Notes: generated by a model not told the origin, from the sequence alone. A stretch of 64,000 nt of DNA from Candidatus Calditenuaceae archaeon (GCA_025058175.1 JANXED010000001.1:62001-126000), one strand, 5' to 3'; positions 50,924-60,217 are shown, counted from the first letter of the stretch. A program made the numbers and translations.

Positions 50924-51970
50924 ATGCCCTGTGGAGAGTTCAAGAGGAGTTACCTTGAGCTGATGGCCCTCCTGAGGTGGAGGATCCACAGGGCGACCCT
51001 CGTGGCGACGCTGCCGGTCGTGCTAGCGTTCCCCGCGATCGCGGGCGGAAACGTGTACCTCCTCAGCGTGGCGACGCTCATCATGATCAACGCGACCGCG
51101 ATACAGGGCCTCAACGTGATACTGGGGCTTACGGGTCAGATCAGCCTGGCGCAGGGAGCTATGATGGCGATCGGAGCTTATTCGTTCGCCCTGCTCGTGA
51201 AGTCCTATCCGATCCCGTGGCCGGTCGCGATGGTCCTCGCTGCGCTCATAACGTCGGTCGTCGGGATCGTCTTCGGTTCGCCGGCGATCAGGATTAAGCT
51301 CTTCTTCGTCGCGATCAGCACCCTCGTTCTCCAGTTCTTCGTCGAGTTTCTGATATCGACGCCGAAGTACGCGGACGTCTTCGGGGGTTCCCACGGGATC
51401 CACGTCAGGGGCATCTTCCCGGTGGAGCACCACAGCCTCTACTCCTATTACTTGGCACTCACGGTAGCGACCCTCACCACGCTGGCGGTCGCGAACCTCG
51501 CCAGGTCGTCCCTAGGGAGGGCGATGAAGGCGGTAAGGGACAACGACGTCGCTGCGCAGATCCTCGGGATCGACGTCCCCAAGGTCAAGCTGGCGGCGTT
51601 CGGGATCGGGAGCTTCTTCATCGGGCTGGCGGGAGTCGTCTGGGGCATCTGGATTACACAGATCAACCCGGAGCAGTTCACCCTCGACACGACGCTCGAC
51701 CACTACGCGATGCTGATCTTCGGAGGGCTCGGCCGGGTATGGGGGCCGTGGCTGGGAGCTATGACCATCGTCCCCCTGATCGAGGGCCTCAAGCTCTACC
51801 TGCCTGCGGTCTACCCCGCCATCGGAGTCTACCTCTCGCCGCTGAAGCTGATCATCCTCTCCGCGATCATCATTACCCTGCTGGCAGCCGAGCCGAGGGG
51901 GGTCATAGAGACGCTCAGGAAGGCGAAGGAGTACTTCAGGCTCTGGCCTTATGCCTACGAGAGGCACTGA
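50924..51970 (+). CDS. livM: ABC transporter permease, LivM type
   Basis: 348 residues and about ten helices. IQGLNVILGLTGQISLAQGAMMAIGAYSFALL is the LivM GxxSLGxxxF-like motif, SLGRAMKAVRDNDVAAQILGIDVPKVKLAAFGIGSFFIGLAGV the coupling loop, and MLIFGGLGRVWGPWLGAMTIVPLIEGL the C-terminus. ATG 50924 is two bases after the livH stop; GTG 50918 is an alternative overlapping start. Confidence 0.93.
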   Translation: MPCGEFKRSYLELMALLRWRIHRATLVATLPVVLAFPAIAGGNVYLLSVATLIMINATAIQGLNVILGLTGQISLAQGAMMAIGAYSFALLVKSYPIPWPVAMVLAALITSVVGIVFGSPAIRIKLFFVAISTLVLQFFVEFLISTPKYADVFGGSHGIHVRGIFPVEHHSLYSYYLALTVATLTTLAVANLARSSLGRAMKAVRDNDVAAQILGIDVPKVKLAAFGIGSFFIGLAGVVWGIWITQINPEQFTLDTTLDHYAMLIFGGLGRVWGPWLGAMTIVPLIEGLKLYLPAVYPAIGVYLSPLKLIILSAIIITLLAAEPRGVIETLRKAKEYFRLWPYAYERH

Positions 51971-51976
51971 GCGGCC

Positions 51977-53458
51977 GTGAACGTCGTCAGGGAACCGGTC
52001 CACTCCCTCTTCGCGAGGTGTGCGTCCGAGAGGCCGGACCTTGAGGCGATCGTAGACTCTAAGGGAAGGTCGGTGACGTACGGCGAGCTGGACAGGAAGA
52101 GCTCGGCCTTCGCGTCCAGACTTCTGGACTTCGGGCTCGGGAGGGGCGAGAGGGTGGCGTTCGTCGCGTACAACTCGATTGAGCTCGTGGAGTCCTTCCT
52201 CGGCGCTATGAAATCCGGCGCTTCTGCCGTGTTGATCGACCCCGCGACGATGGCGGAGGACCTAGAGTATCAGTTGAGCGACTCCTCGCCCAGAGTCATC
52301 CTCGTCGACAGCGTCGTCCTGAGCAGGGAGCAGAAGGTCCTGAGGGGGTTCGACGGCGCAGTGCTGATCAACCTCGACGGCGACGGACCGGGCCGCGTCC
52401 ACTCGTACCGTCAGCTCGCTGAGGGGTTGGCGGCCGCGGAGCTTCCGAAGATCGACCCCGAAAGGGACGTCGCGGTCATCCTCTACTACGCCGGCGTCGT
52501 AGGTAGGACCGAGCAGGTGCTCCACTCCCACGCGGGGATCGCGGCCTGCCTTCACATGACCATAAGGGCGCTGGGAGACATCAGGGGCGAGACGACCCTC
52601 CTTACGGCCCCATTCACCCACGTATTGGGACTGACCCATGCCATGTCTTACCTCTCAGCTCACGGCAGGGTCGCCATGATCGAGAAAAAGGGCGCCCCCT
52701 TCGACGCGACCGAGGCCCTCTCGTTCATGAAGCGCGTCGGCGTGAAGACTGTGTGGGGCGCCCCGACGCTCTTCAAGGCCCTCCTCGACGCTGCGGCCTC
52801 CTTCCAGGATGAGCTGCCCTCGTTGAGGTACTGCGTCTCCGGCGGCGGTTACCTCCCACCAGACCTCCAGAGGGAGTTCGTGGCGAAGTTCAGGTGCCCA
52901 CTGGTCCAGGCCTACGGGTTGACTGAAGGCTTGATCGTGACGATGCAACCACTCGAGGAGTCCGACGCCGTCGGGACGATCGGCAGGCCCTTCCCAGGGG
53001 TCGATGTCAGGGTGATCAAGGAGGACGGAACCCCTGCGCTCTCGGGTGAGGTGGGAGAGCTCTACGTCAGGTCGCCGTGCCTGATGATGGGCTACTCGGA
53101 TCCCTCCGACACAGCGATGGCGCTCTCGGAGGGGTGGCTGAGGACCGGGGACCTCGTCCTCTACGACGAACGAGGTCTCTTCTACTTCGTCGGCGTTAAG
53201 AAGAGGATGATAAAGTACAAGGGATATCCGGTCTTCCCGAGGGACCTCGAGGAGATCCTCAAGAGGCACCCGGCCGTCGAGAGGGCGCTGGTCGTCGGCG
53301 AGCCTGACCCTGAGGTCGGGGAAAGGCCTGTCGCGAGGGTCGTCTTGAAGCGGGAGTACGTCGGCAGGGTCTCACCGGAGGAGCTGATGGAGTTCGTCAA
53401 CAGGAAGGTCGCAGCTTACAAGAAGCTGAGGGCCGTGACGTTCGTCGAGGCGCTCTAA
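51977..53458 (+). CDS. Degenerate AMP-binding (ANL family) protein lacking catalytic motifs
   Basis: 493 residues with an ANL ligase fold: YGELDRKSSAFASRLLDFGL, VQAYGLTEGLIVTMQP (A5), GWLRTGDLVLYDERGLFYFVGVKKRMIKYKGYPVFPRDLEEIL (A7/A8). The A3 phosphate loop is AVILYYAGVVGRTEQVLHSHAG in place of SGTTGxPKG, without the Lys. The chain stops at AYKKLRAVTFVEAL, just before the position of the A10 catalytic Lys (PxTxxGK). No downstream frame restores it. It may be inactive in adenylation, act as a partner or sensor, or do only the thioester step. Last gene of the Liv operon; starts 6 nt after livM. Confidence 0.85.
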   Translation: MNVVREPVHSLFARCASERPDLEAIVDSKGRSVTYGELDRKSSAFASRLLDFGLGRGERVAFVAYNSIELVESFLGAMKSGASAVLIDPATMAEDLEYQLSDSSPRVILVDSVVLSREQKVLRGFDGAVLINLDGDGPGRVHSYRQLAEGLAAAELPKIDPERDVAVILYYAGVVGRTEQVLHSHAGIAACLHMTIRALGDIRGETTLLTAPFTHVLGLTHAMSYLSAHGRVAMIEKKGAPFDATEALSFMKRVGVKTVWGAPTLFKALLDAAASFQDELPSLRYCVSGGGYLPPDLQREFVAKFRCPLVQAYGLTEGLIVTMQPLEESDAVGTIGRPFPGVDVRVIKEDGTPALSGEVGELYVRSPCLMMGYSDPSDTAMALSEGWLRTGDLVLYDERGLFYFVGVKKRMIKYKGYPVFPRDLEEILKRHPAVERALVVGEPDPEVGERPVARVVLKREYVGRVSPEELMEFVNRKVAAYKKLRAVTFVEAL

Positions 53459-53482
53459 TTCGAACTGGTTCAGTGCCTCTCC

Positions 53483-53749
53483 TCAGGCAGTGACCTCCTC
53501 GATCTCCTTGATCGTGTACTCCCTCACGTCGGCCTTCTTGTAGGGGTCCTGCGAGATGACCTCGTTCACCTCCTCTAGCCCGCTCGCCTCCAGCACGAAG
53601 AACCCGCCCGACCCGTCCTTGAACCGGCCCGCGATCAAGACCTTCCCCCGCCTGATCAACGACCTGACGTACTCGAGGTGCGCGGGCCTGTAATGAGCCA
53701 CCACCTCGCTCGGCGCCTTGGGGCTCAGGAGGACCAAATACTTCGGCAC
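53483..53749 (-). CDS. YciI-like protein
   Basis: An 88-residue ferredoxin-like (dimeric alpha/beta barrel) YciI family protein: YLVLLSPKAPSEVVAHYRPAHLEYVRSLIRRGKVLIAGRF and GGFFVLEASGLEEVNEVISQDPYKKADV. HxxHL and DP are the conserved family positions, here RPAHLEY and DPYKKA. Function of the family is mostly unknown. It faces the Liv operon end. Confidence 0.87.
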   Translation of the reverse strand: MPKYLVLLSPKAPSEVVAHYRPAHLEYVRSLIRRGKVLIAGRFKDGSGGFFVLEASGLEEVNEVISQDPYKKADVREYTIKEIEEVTA

Positions 53750-53931
53750 GTCTGATTCCTGGGGTCTCCAGATTTAAGTGATTCGGGTCGGGCGTGGTAA
53801 TCCCTCCTCATCGGGTCAGAAGTTCCGACGCGCCCTCATCCCCGTAGTCCTACCCGCCGCCCGGTGATAAACGTGAGGCGTGCGTAATTCCGGGATAGGT
53901 TATTTATTGCACGCGGGTCCCGTGGGTGGAG

Positions 53932-55524
53932 ATGAGGCAGACGATCGCCGCGTCGGCGCTGCTGTTCGCTCTCATCCTCGCCGGCGCCTCGGCGTGGACG
54001 GGCTGGTCGGACGACGTCCCGACCGTCACAAGGGAGGTCATGGTGGGCACGCAGGGGCTCCTAACCGTGAGGGACGAGATAACGACAGCGGGGCTGTCCG
54101 AGCTGATAGTGCTCCTACACGACCGCGAGAGGCTGCTCGGGTACGCTGTCGAGGGCGGGACGGTCATCGACACGAAGGAGGTCGGAGGGAGGCTCGAGCT
54201 GACCGTGAAGCCCGCAGGGAATAAAGTGAGGGTGAGCTCAGCGTATAGGGGGCTCCTGACGGAGGCTGCCGACGGGGCGTTCGCCCTCTCTTTCAGGGGC
54301 GCGCCAGTCCTGGCGAACGTCGAGCACTCGACCAACGTGACCTTCGTGCTCCCGCCTGACGCCGAAGACGTTAGGGTCCCCGCCGAACACAGGATCGAGG
54401 ACAAGAGGGTCAACAGGTTCTACGCTAAGTCGCTCGGGTCCGAGGAGAGGACGACGATCAGGTTCCGATCCTACTCTGTGATCTTGGCGGCGGTCGAGAA
54501 AGTCCAGGTGACGGTCGACCCCTCAACGAACTTCGCAAACGTCCTGATCAGGGTCAGGAACGACGGCGCGAGCTCCTTCGACTCCATCACGGCCAAGATT
54601 CCCCTCGCTGCTGGCGCGACCGTCCTCAGGGTAGGCGACAACCTCGGCTCTGTAAGGTACGGGTACGACAAGACCACCGGCGGCCTAACGGTCTACTTCA
54701 CCCCGGAGAGGTACGCCCTCAGCCCCGGATGGCGTTACGAGTTCTCTATCACGATGAGGGTCGAGCCGGGGACCCTCGTTAGGTTGGAGGGCGATGTCCT
54801 TAAGGTCAAGGCGTTCCTGCCGTTAGATGCGCCCGTCGAAGGATACTCGATCAGGGTGATCCTGCCAGATGGCGTCGAGCTCCAATCCGTGGGTCCCCAG
54901 GTCCAGCAGTACTTCCCGGACGACAGGGGGAGGTACGTCGTCGACCTGAGCCTTCCGGTTCCCTACTTCTCGCCCTACGAGTTCGAGCTAAGGGTCAGGG
55001 GTCAACCCCAACAGCCGATCCCGGCCTACCTGCTGCTCCTGGGAGCGCTCGTCCTCTTCGCGGGCGTCATCGCGTCCGTCGTCAGGACGACTCGCGGTCA
55101 AAGGGCGAGAGTCGCGGAGTCCGATAGAGCCTCGATTGAGAGGCTGAGGAGCAGGGTGGGCGAGGTCTTCGTGGAGCTCGATAAGGTCGAGGAACTCCTC
55201 AGGTCTCCGAGCAGGTCGGGGCTCCAGCAGCTTCAGGAGAGCGTGAGGAGGGTCAGGAGGCTGACGGACCTCCTCTACCAGGACATCAGGGTGCTCCCGC
55301 AGAGGAGCGCGGAGCTCTCGAGGGTCGCGACTGAGGCCCAGCGGTCCCTCCAGCAGATCAACGAGTCGCTCAGGGCTATCCTCCACGCGTACAACAGCTA
55401 TCAGAGGGGCGAGATCGGCAAGTCCGCGATGGAGAAGATGGTCGCACCGATGCTCAGGGACGTGAGGAGGTCGAGCTCATCCCTGAGGGAGTTCGAGCTG
55501 GTCCTCTCGGAGCTATTAGGGTGA
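53932..55524 (+). CDS. Membrane-anchored protein with extracytoplasmic domain and C-terminal coiled coil
   Basis: About 530 residues. A signal peptide (MRQTIAASALLFALILAGASA) is followed by a roughly 340-residue beta-rich outer domain, one transmembrane helix (AYLLLLGALVLFAGVIASVV), then about 150 cytoplasmic residues rich in heptads (ASIERLRSRVGEVFVELDKVEELLRS, LQQLQESVRRVRRLTDLL, LSRVATEAQRSLQQINESL). I do not recognise a family. A receptor, adhesion or scaffold role would fit the layout. TATTTATTG (53901-53909) makes ATG 53932 (or GTG 53926) leaderless. Confidence 0.7.
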   Translation: MRQTIAASALLFALILAGASAWTGWSDDVPTVTREVMVGTQGLLTVRDEITTAGLSELIVLLHDRERLLGYAVEGGTVIDTKEVGGRLELTVKPAGNKVRVSSAYRGLLTEAADGAFALSFRGAPVLANVEHSTNVTFVLPPDAEDVRVPAEHRIEDKRVNRFYAKSLGSEERTTIRFRSYSVILAAVEKVQVTVDPSTNFANVLIRVRNDGASSFDSITAKIPLAAGATVLRVGDNLGSVRYGYDKTTGGLTVYFTPERYALSPGWRYEFSITMRVEPGTLVRLEGDVLKVKAFLPLDAPVEGYSIRVILPDGVELQSVGPQVQQYFPDDRGRYVVDLSLPVPYFSPYEFELRVRGQPQQPIPAYLLLLGALVLFAGVIASVVRTTRGQRARVAESDRASIERLRSRVGEVFVELDKVEELLRSPSRSGLQQLQESVRRVRRLTDLLYQDIRVLPQRSAELSRVATEAQRSLQQINESLRAILHAYNSYQRGEIGKSAMEKMVAPMLRDVRRSSSSLREFELVLSELLG

Positions 55525-55563
55525 CCTGCTGGAGGGTTCTCTGGCTGCTACGTTTTTAGCCGA

Positions 55564-57918
55564 ATGAATACTGCCGTCCATGGGTTGGAGGGGAGGCCGA
55601 GGTTCGAGCCGAAGCTGACGGAGAAGGCCTGGGAACCAAAGCTTGAGCTGGAGTCGATCAGGCTCAACGAGGAGGAGGGGGTGTATCAACCGAGGCTCGA
55701 CTCCGGCGAGCTCTTCGTGATCGACACGCCCCCGCCGTACCCGTCGGGCAGGCCCTGGCATATAGGCGCCGCGGCCCACTACGCCCAGATCGACATGCTG
55801 GCGAGGACCGCGAGGATGATGGGCCACGACGTCTACTTCCCGATCGGGATAGACAGGAACGGCATACCGGTCGAGCGTTACGTGGAGAGGACTTACGGCG
55901 TGCGCGTCTTCGGGGTCGAGAGGGAGAAGTTCATCGAGCTCTGCCAGAAGGCCCTCGACGAACTCGAGGCCGAGATGATCTGGATCATGAGGAGGCTAGG
56001 GATATCGGGCGACTTCAGGAACTACTACAGGACAGACTCGCCGGAGTACAGGTCCCTCACCCAGGCAACCTTCATCGAGCTCTACAGAAGGGGACTGGTC
56101 TACGTCGCGACGAGGCCGAACAACTACTGCTGGGAGTGCGGGACGACGTTGGCCGACGCCGATCTCGACTACAGGGAGTTGGAGGCGGAGCTTGTCTACG
56201 TCAGGTTCGACCTCGTTGGAGGGGGAGACGTGGTTATCGCTACCACGAGGCCGGAGCTCATCGGCGCCTGCGACTGCCTCATCTTCAACCCCGAGGACGA
56301 GCGGTACGGCCGCCTCGCTGGGAGGAGGGCGGTGGTTCCGATCTACGGTCACGAGGTAAGGGTCTTGCCGCACCCGTACGCCAAGAGGGAGTTCGGGACG
56401 GGTGTGTTGATGGTCTGCAGCTACGGCGACCACATGGACGTCCAGCTCTTCAGGGAGCTCGGCCTGAAGGAGAGGGTGATAATCGGTACCGACGGCCGTA
56501 TGACCCAGAGCGCGGGCCCATTGGCAGGCCTGACCGTCTCGGAGGCGAGGGAGCGGGTCAAGGAGCTCCTGAGGGAAAGGGGTCAACTGGTGAAGGTCGA
56601 GAGGATCGTCCACGAGGTCCCGGTCTGCGAGAGGTCCGGCACGCCCATCGAGATACTCCCAATGGAGGAGTTCTACCTGAGGCAGCTGGACATGAAGGAA
56701 GAGCTCCTCAAGGCAACGAGGGAGCTGAAGTTCCTCCCCGAGAGGCACCGGCAGCTCTTGATCGACTGGATCAACTCGCTGAAGATCGACTGGCCGATCT
56801 CGAGGAGGAGGGTCTACGCGACCGAAGTCCCGGTCTGGTACTGCAGGGGCTGCGGGGAGATCGTCATCCCAGAGCCGGGTAGATACTATAGGCCCTGGAA
56901 AGAGAGGCCGCCCGTGGGGAGGTGTCCGAAGTGCGGCGGGACCGAGTTCGAGGGCGAGACGAGGACCTTTGACACGTGGATGGACTCGAGCATCACGCCG
57001 CTCTTCATCTCCGGCTACATGAGGGACGAGGGCCTCTTCAGGAGGGCCTACCCGAACGCGGTGAGGCCCCAGGGGAAGGATATAGTCAGGACCTGGCTCT
57101 ACTACACGATCCTCAGGTGCTACCAGCTGACCGGGAGGCTGCCTTTCAAGATCGCCTGGATTGGCGGGACTGGCCTCGACGAGAGGGGCGAGAAGATGAG
57201 CAAGAGCAAGGGGAACGTCATCGATCCGGTCCCGGTGATCGAGAGGTTCGGCGCTGATGCCTTCAGGTTCTGGTCTGCACAAGAGGCGAGCCACGGCTAC
57301 GACTTCAGGATATCGATCCCGAGGATCGAAGCAGGCGGGAGGTTCCTAACGAAGCTCTGGAACATCGCGAGGTACGTCTCGCAGTTCCCAGTAGTGGAGT
57401 CGGCCGCGACCAGGCCGACCGATGAGTGGATACTCTCGGAATTCTGGAGGACCGCGGGCGCCGCGATGAGGGGCTACGAGGAGTTCAACTTCTTCGTCCC
57501 CGCGACCGCCTTGAGGGATTTCCTGTGGAACGTCTTCGCGAGCCACTACGTCGAGATGACCAAGCACAGGGCCACGAGACCGAACGAGGACCCAGAGGGC
57601 GCGAGGGCCGCGTGGTACGCGCTCCACCAGGTCCTGAAGAACTCGCTGTTGCTCTTGGCCCCAATCATCCCCTCGTTCGCCGACGTTGTCTGGAGGAGGA
57701 TCTACTCGAGCTCCAGCGTCCACAGGGAGAGGTTCCCGCAGGTGAGAGAACCCAGCGAGATGTGGAGGTACACCGACGAGATAGTCGAGTTCAACAGCCG
57801 CGTCTGGAGGATGAAGAAGGAGTCAGGGAAGTCGCTGAGGGACCCCATCAGCGTCCAGATACCGGAGAGGCTCGAGCCGTTCAGGGAGGACCTGGTGAGG
57901 ATGCACAACATCGTCTGA
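55564..57918 (+). CDS. valS: Valyl-tRNA synthetase
   Basis: A 784-residue class I synthetase charging tRNA-Val. The HIGH-type motif is PYPSGRPWHIGAAAHYAQIDMLAR; KMSKS is intact in DERGEKMSKSKGNVID. The editing domain is visible as VIATTRPELIGACDCL. Two Cys pairs (CWECGTTLAD; CRGC...CPKC) are zinc-binding, as in archaeal ValS. FPIGIDRNGIPVERYVE distinguishes it from LeuRS. It lacks the long C-terminal coiled coil of bacterial ValS. ATG 55564 follows 39 nt after the membrane protein. Confidence 0.92.
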   Translation: MNTAVHGLEGRPRFEPKLTEKAWEPKLELESIRLNEEEGVYQPRLDSGELFVIDTPPPYPSGRPWHIGAAAHYAQIDMLARTARMMGHDVYFPIGIDRNGIPVERYVERTYGVRVFGVEREKFIELCQKALDELEAEMIWIMRRLGISGDFRNYYRTDSPEYRSLTQATFIELYRRGLVYVATRPNNYCWECGTTLADADLDYRELEAELVYVRFDLVGGGDVVIATTRPELIGACDCLIFNPEDERYGRLAGRRAVVPIYGHEVRVLPHPYAKREFGTGVLMVCSYGDHMDVQLFRELGLKERVIIGTDGRMTQSAGPLAGLTVSEARERVKELLRERGQLVKVERIVHEVPVCERSGTPIEILPMEEFYLRQLDMKEELLKATRELKFLPERHRQLLIDWINSLKIDWPISRRRVYATEVPVWYCRGCGEIVIPEPGRYYRPWKERPPVGRCPKCGGTEFEGETRTFDTWMDSSITPLFISGYMRDEGLFRRAYPNAVRPQGKDIVRTWLYYTILRCYQLTGRLPFKIAWIGGTGLDERGEKMSKSKGNVIDPVPVIERFGADAFRFWSAQEASHGYDFRISIPRIEAGGRFLTKLWNIARYVSQFPVVESAATRPTDEWILSEFWRTAGAAMRGYEEFNFFVPATALRDFLWNVFASHYVEMTKHRATRPNEDPEGARAAWYALHQVLKNSLLLLAPIIPSFADVVWRRIYSSSSVHRERFPQVREPSEMWRYTDEIVEFNSRVWRMKKESGKSLRDPISVQIPERLEPFREDLVRMHNIV

Positions 57919-57930
57919 GCTACCCGCGAT

Positions 57931-58506
57931 TCAGAGGACGCTCGCCCTGAGTCCGGTGATTGCGTACTCGAAACCGATCGCGGCTATGAAGACCGCCATG
58001 ATCCTCGCTATCGCGTCCGCCCCTTGCCTCCCTAGCACCCTCATGAACCAGGAGTTGGCCCTCAGGACCGCCCAGGTCACCAGCATCACCAACGTCACCG
58101 GGATCAGATAGAGCATCCCGAGGGTCTTGATCGAGATCATCGCTGAGGTGAGCGCACCCGGGCCCGCGATCAGCGGGAAGGCGAGCGGGAAGGCCCCGAC
58201 CGAACCGGTCGACCTGCCCCAGCCCTCTCCGCCCTGGAACAGTATCCTGATCGCGAGGAGGACGAGGAGCGAGCCCCCCGCGAGCAGGAAGCTCTCGAAC
58301 CTTACCCCGAAGAGCATTAGGAGCAGGTCGCCCGCCAGCGAGAAGAGGACGAGGAGCGCAGCGCTGACCATCACGGTCCTATCGACCACGGCGGCTCTCT
58401 CTCGCTCGTCGAGGTCCGAAGTAAGCGAGAGCAGGAACGGTATCGTGCCGACCGGGTCGACGATGATCAACAGCTCGACGGTGCTCCTGAACAGCTCAAG
58501 CCACAT
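57931..58506 (-). CDS. MarC family integral membrane protein
   Basis: 191 residues and six helices. LLIIVDPVGTIPFLLSLTSDL, the central GGSLLVLLAIRILFQG, AFPLAFPLIAGPGALTSAMI and the closing RIMAVFIAAIGFEYAITGL are MarC (UPF0056) blocks, including paired DPxGxxPxF and PLxxGPG motifs. The function of the family is unresolved. The start ATG 58506 follows GTTATAAGG about 27 nt upstream, so the message is leaderless. It is convergent with valS. Confidence 0.9.
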   Translation of the reverse strand: MWLELFRSTVELLIIVDPVGTIPFLLSLTSDLDERERAAVVDRTVMVSAALLVLFSLAGDLLLMLFGVRFESFLLAGGSLLVLLAIRILFQGGEGWGRSTGSVGAFPLAFPLIAGPGALTSAMISIKTLGMLYLIPVTLVMLVTWAVLRANSWFMRVLGRQGADAIARIMAVFIAAIGFEYAITGLRASVL

Positions 58507-58600
58507 GCCAGCCCTAGCCGCTACCGAGTCCTTATAACCCCTGTCGAATCGGCTCAGGACCGTCACAGATTTTAGGGTTGAGAACCCTCCGATCGGGGTC

Positions 58601-59434
58601 ATGGTCGACGTCCTCGAGGTCATCGCGATCTCCTTCGCGTCCGGACTGCTTGGGGCCTTGACCGGGCTCGGCGGCGCCAGCATAACGACGCCCGTCCTAG
58701 TGATGCTCGGCGTTCCGGTGAAGCATGCCATAGCCTCGGGGATCCTGTCCGTGATTGCGACGTCGAGCGGCACGTCTTCGGCATACCTCAGGGACAGGGT
58801 CACGAACGTGAGGGTCGCAATGTTCCTCGAGACGTTCGCGATCGTCGGGGGCACTCTAGGCGCCGTCGTGACGGTTGCGATAAGCCCGAGGCTCGTCGCG
58901 GTCGCGTTCTCGGGGGTGATCGCGTCCTCCGCGCTGGCGATGAAGCTGATGGCGGGCGGACTCCGCACCGCTCCGGCCTCGCAGGATAGGCTTTCTCGCT
59001 GGCTTGGCCTGGAGGGGGAATACCTAGACCCCTCCGAGGGTAGGGTCGTTCGCTACCGCATCACCAACGCGCTCTACGGCGGTATCGGGATGATTGGGGC
59101 AGGGATGGTCGCGGGCATGCTCGGGATAGGTGCGGGCGCGTTTAAGGTCGCGATACACGAGCTGGTCCTCCGGATGCCCCCCAAGGTCTCGACCACGACC
59201 AGCAACTTGATCATGGGGATGACAGCCCTCGCGGGGGCCGGCGTCTATCTCTCCTCGGGGCTGATGGTCATGGAGCTCGCGGTGCCGCTCGCCCTCGGGA
59301 CGGCCATCGGGTCGATCGCGGGCTCGAGGCTGTTGCTGAAGCTTAGGGACGAGAGAGTTAAGTTGATCTACTTCGCGGTCGCCGCGATCGCGAGCGCTCT
59401 GATGCTCTACCGGGCCCTCTTCCTCGGTGAGTGA
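58601..59434 (+). CDS. TauE/SafE family anion exporter-like permease
   Basis: 277 residues and about eight helices with two repeated halves: GLLGALTGLGGASITTPVLVMLGVPVKHAIASGILSVIATS and GMVAGMLGIGAGAFKVAIHELVLRMPPKVSTTTSNLIMGMTALAGA. The glycine-rich G-(L/I)-G-G-(A/G) motifs are those of the TauE/SafE family (sulfite, sulfonate or organic anion export). A DUF1634 gene overlaps its stop, a frequent partner arrangement. Confidence 0.9.
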   Translation: MVDVLEVIAISFASGLLGALTGLGGASITTPVLVMLGVPVKHAIASGILSVIATSSGTSSAYLRDRVTNVRVAMFLETFAIVGGTLGAVVTVAISPRLVAVAFSGVIASSALAMKLMAGGLRTAPASQDRLSRWLGLEGEYLDPSEGRVVRYRITNALYGGIGMIGAGMVAGMLGIGAGAFKVAIHELVLRMPPKVSTTTSNLIMGMTALAGAGVYLSSGLMVMELAVPLALGTAIGSIAGSRLLLKLRDERVKLIYFAVAAIASALMLYRALFLGE

Positions 59435-59784
59435 ACTTGGACCTTGAGGCGGTCCTCGGGACGGTGATGGCGATAGGCCTCGCGGCCTCGTTGTCTCTGA
59501 TGACAGTGGGTATCGCTCTGCGCGTCCTCGAGGGCGGCACGGCCGAGCTGGACTTCTCCGTCGGGACTTCCGTGGTGGAAAGGAACTTCCTCGCGTTCTT
59601 GGTGGACGTTAAGGAGTCGGGGACCCTATCGGAGGCTCTGATGAGGCTGGGAATCGCGGCGTTGATGCTCACGCCCTATTCGAGGGCTGTAGCCTCTTTG
59701 GTTTACTTCGCGACGAGGAGGGACATTAAGTACGCGGCGATCACTGCGGTCGTGGTCGGCGCGCTATCGGTCCTGCTTACGTGA
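59431..59784 (+). CDS. DUF1634 membrane protein
   Basis: 117 residues with three helices (VLGTVMAIGLAASLSLMTVGIALRVLEGG, LMRLGIAALMLTPYSRAVASLVYFATRRD, YAAITAVVVGALSVLLT). The central LGIAALMLTPYSRVxxS block is the DUF1634 signature. It starts at GTG 59431 overlapping the TauE stop (GTGA). The pair probably forms one transport complex; DUF1634 function is otherwise unknown. Confidence 0.88.
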   Translation: MNLDLEAVLGTVMAIGLAASLSLMTVGIALRVLEGGTAELDFSVGTSVVERNFLAFLVDVKESGTLSEALMRLGIAALMLTPYSRAVASLVYFATRRDIKYAAITAVVVGALSVLLT

Positions 59785-59840
59785 GAGGGCGGTGCGTTTG
59801 AGCACGCTCCCAATGCGATTTCCAGTACAGTGAAAGCACC

Positions 59841-59850
59841 CAAAAAATAA
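59841..59850 (-). terminator. U-rich terminator for the two small membrane protein genes
   Basis: On the minus strand the sequence is TTATTTTTTG, about 35 nt after the stop of the 108-residue membrane protein gene, in the gap between convergent units. Confidence 0.5.
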
Positions 59851-59884
59851 AGGGATTCAGTTCAAGCCGGATCGTCTCACGCAG

Positions 59885-60211
59885 CTACTTCGCGAAGTGC
59901 AGGCCGACGTAGAGTAGCGTCATCAGCACAGTTATCAGGACCATAGAGAGGACTGTCGTCCACGTCCAGCCCCTGATGCTCATTAAGGTCCTCTCCTTGA
60001 TGACCGCTCTCCCGCCGAGCCAGACCGCGAAGAAGACGACGTAGGAGATCACGATCTTCCCGATCCAGTGGTGCCCGAAGGTCGCGCTGAGGGCCCTCTT
60101 GAAGGGAGGTGCGAGGTCTCCAGCGAAGACCAGAGCTGTCAGAAGCCAGGACGCGACCAGCAGAGCGAGGAGTATCGCAGCGATCTCACCATGACCCTTG
60201 GGCCTGCTCAT
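59885..60211 (-). CDS. Small membrane protein, three helices
   Basis: 108 residues with hydrophobic segments EIAAILLALLVASWLLTALVFAG, WIGKIVISYVVFFAVWLGG and TWTTVLSMVLITVLMTLLYVGLHF. The loop FGHHWIGK carries two His. I recognise no family. It lies 6 nt after the upstream four-to-five helix protein, and the two likely form a complex. His-rich helices in both suggest heme or metal binding, which is inference. Confidence 0.6.
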   Translation of the reverse strand: MSRPKGHGEIAAILLALLVASWLLTALVFAGDLAPPFKRALSATFGHHWIGKIVISYVVFFAVWLGGRAVIKERTLMSIRGWTWTTVLSMVLITVLMTLLYVGLHFAK

Positions 60212-60217
60212 CTCTCC

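Noticed and set aside
58507-58968. An N-terminal extension of MarC of about 150 residues
   Set aside because: It overlaps the TauE gene in antisense, lacks membrane-protein character, and a TATA box at about 58533 makes ATG 58506 the leaderless start.
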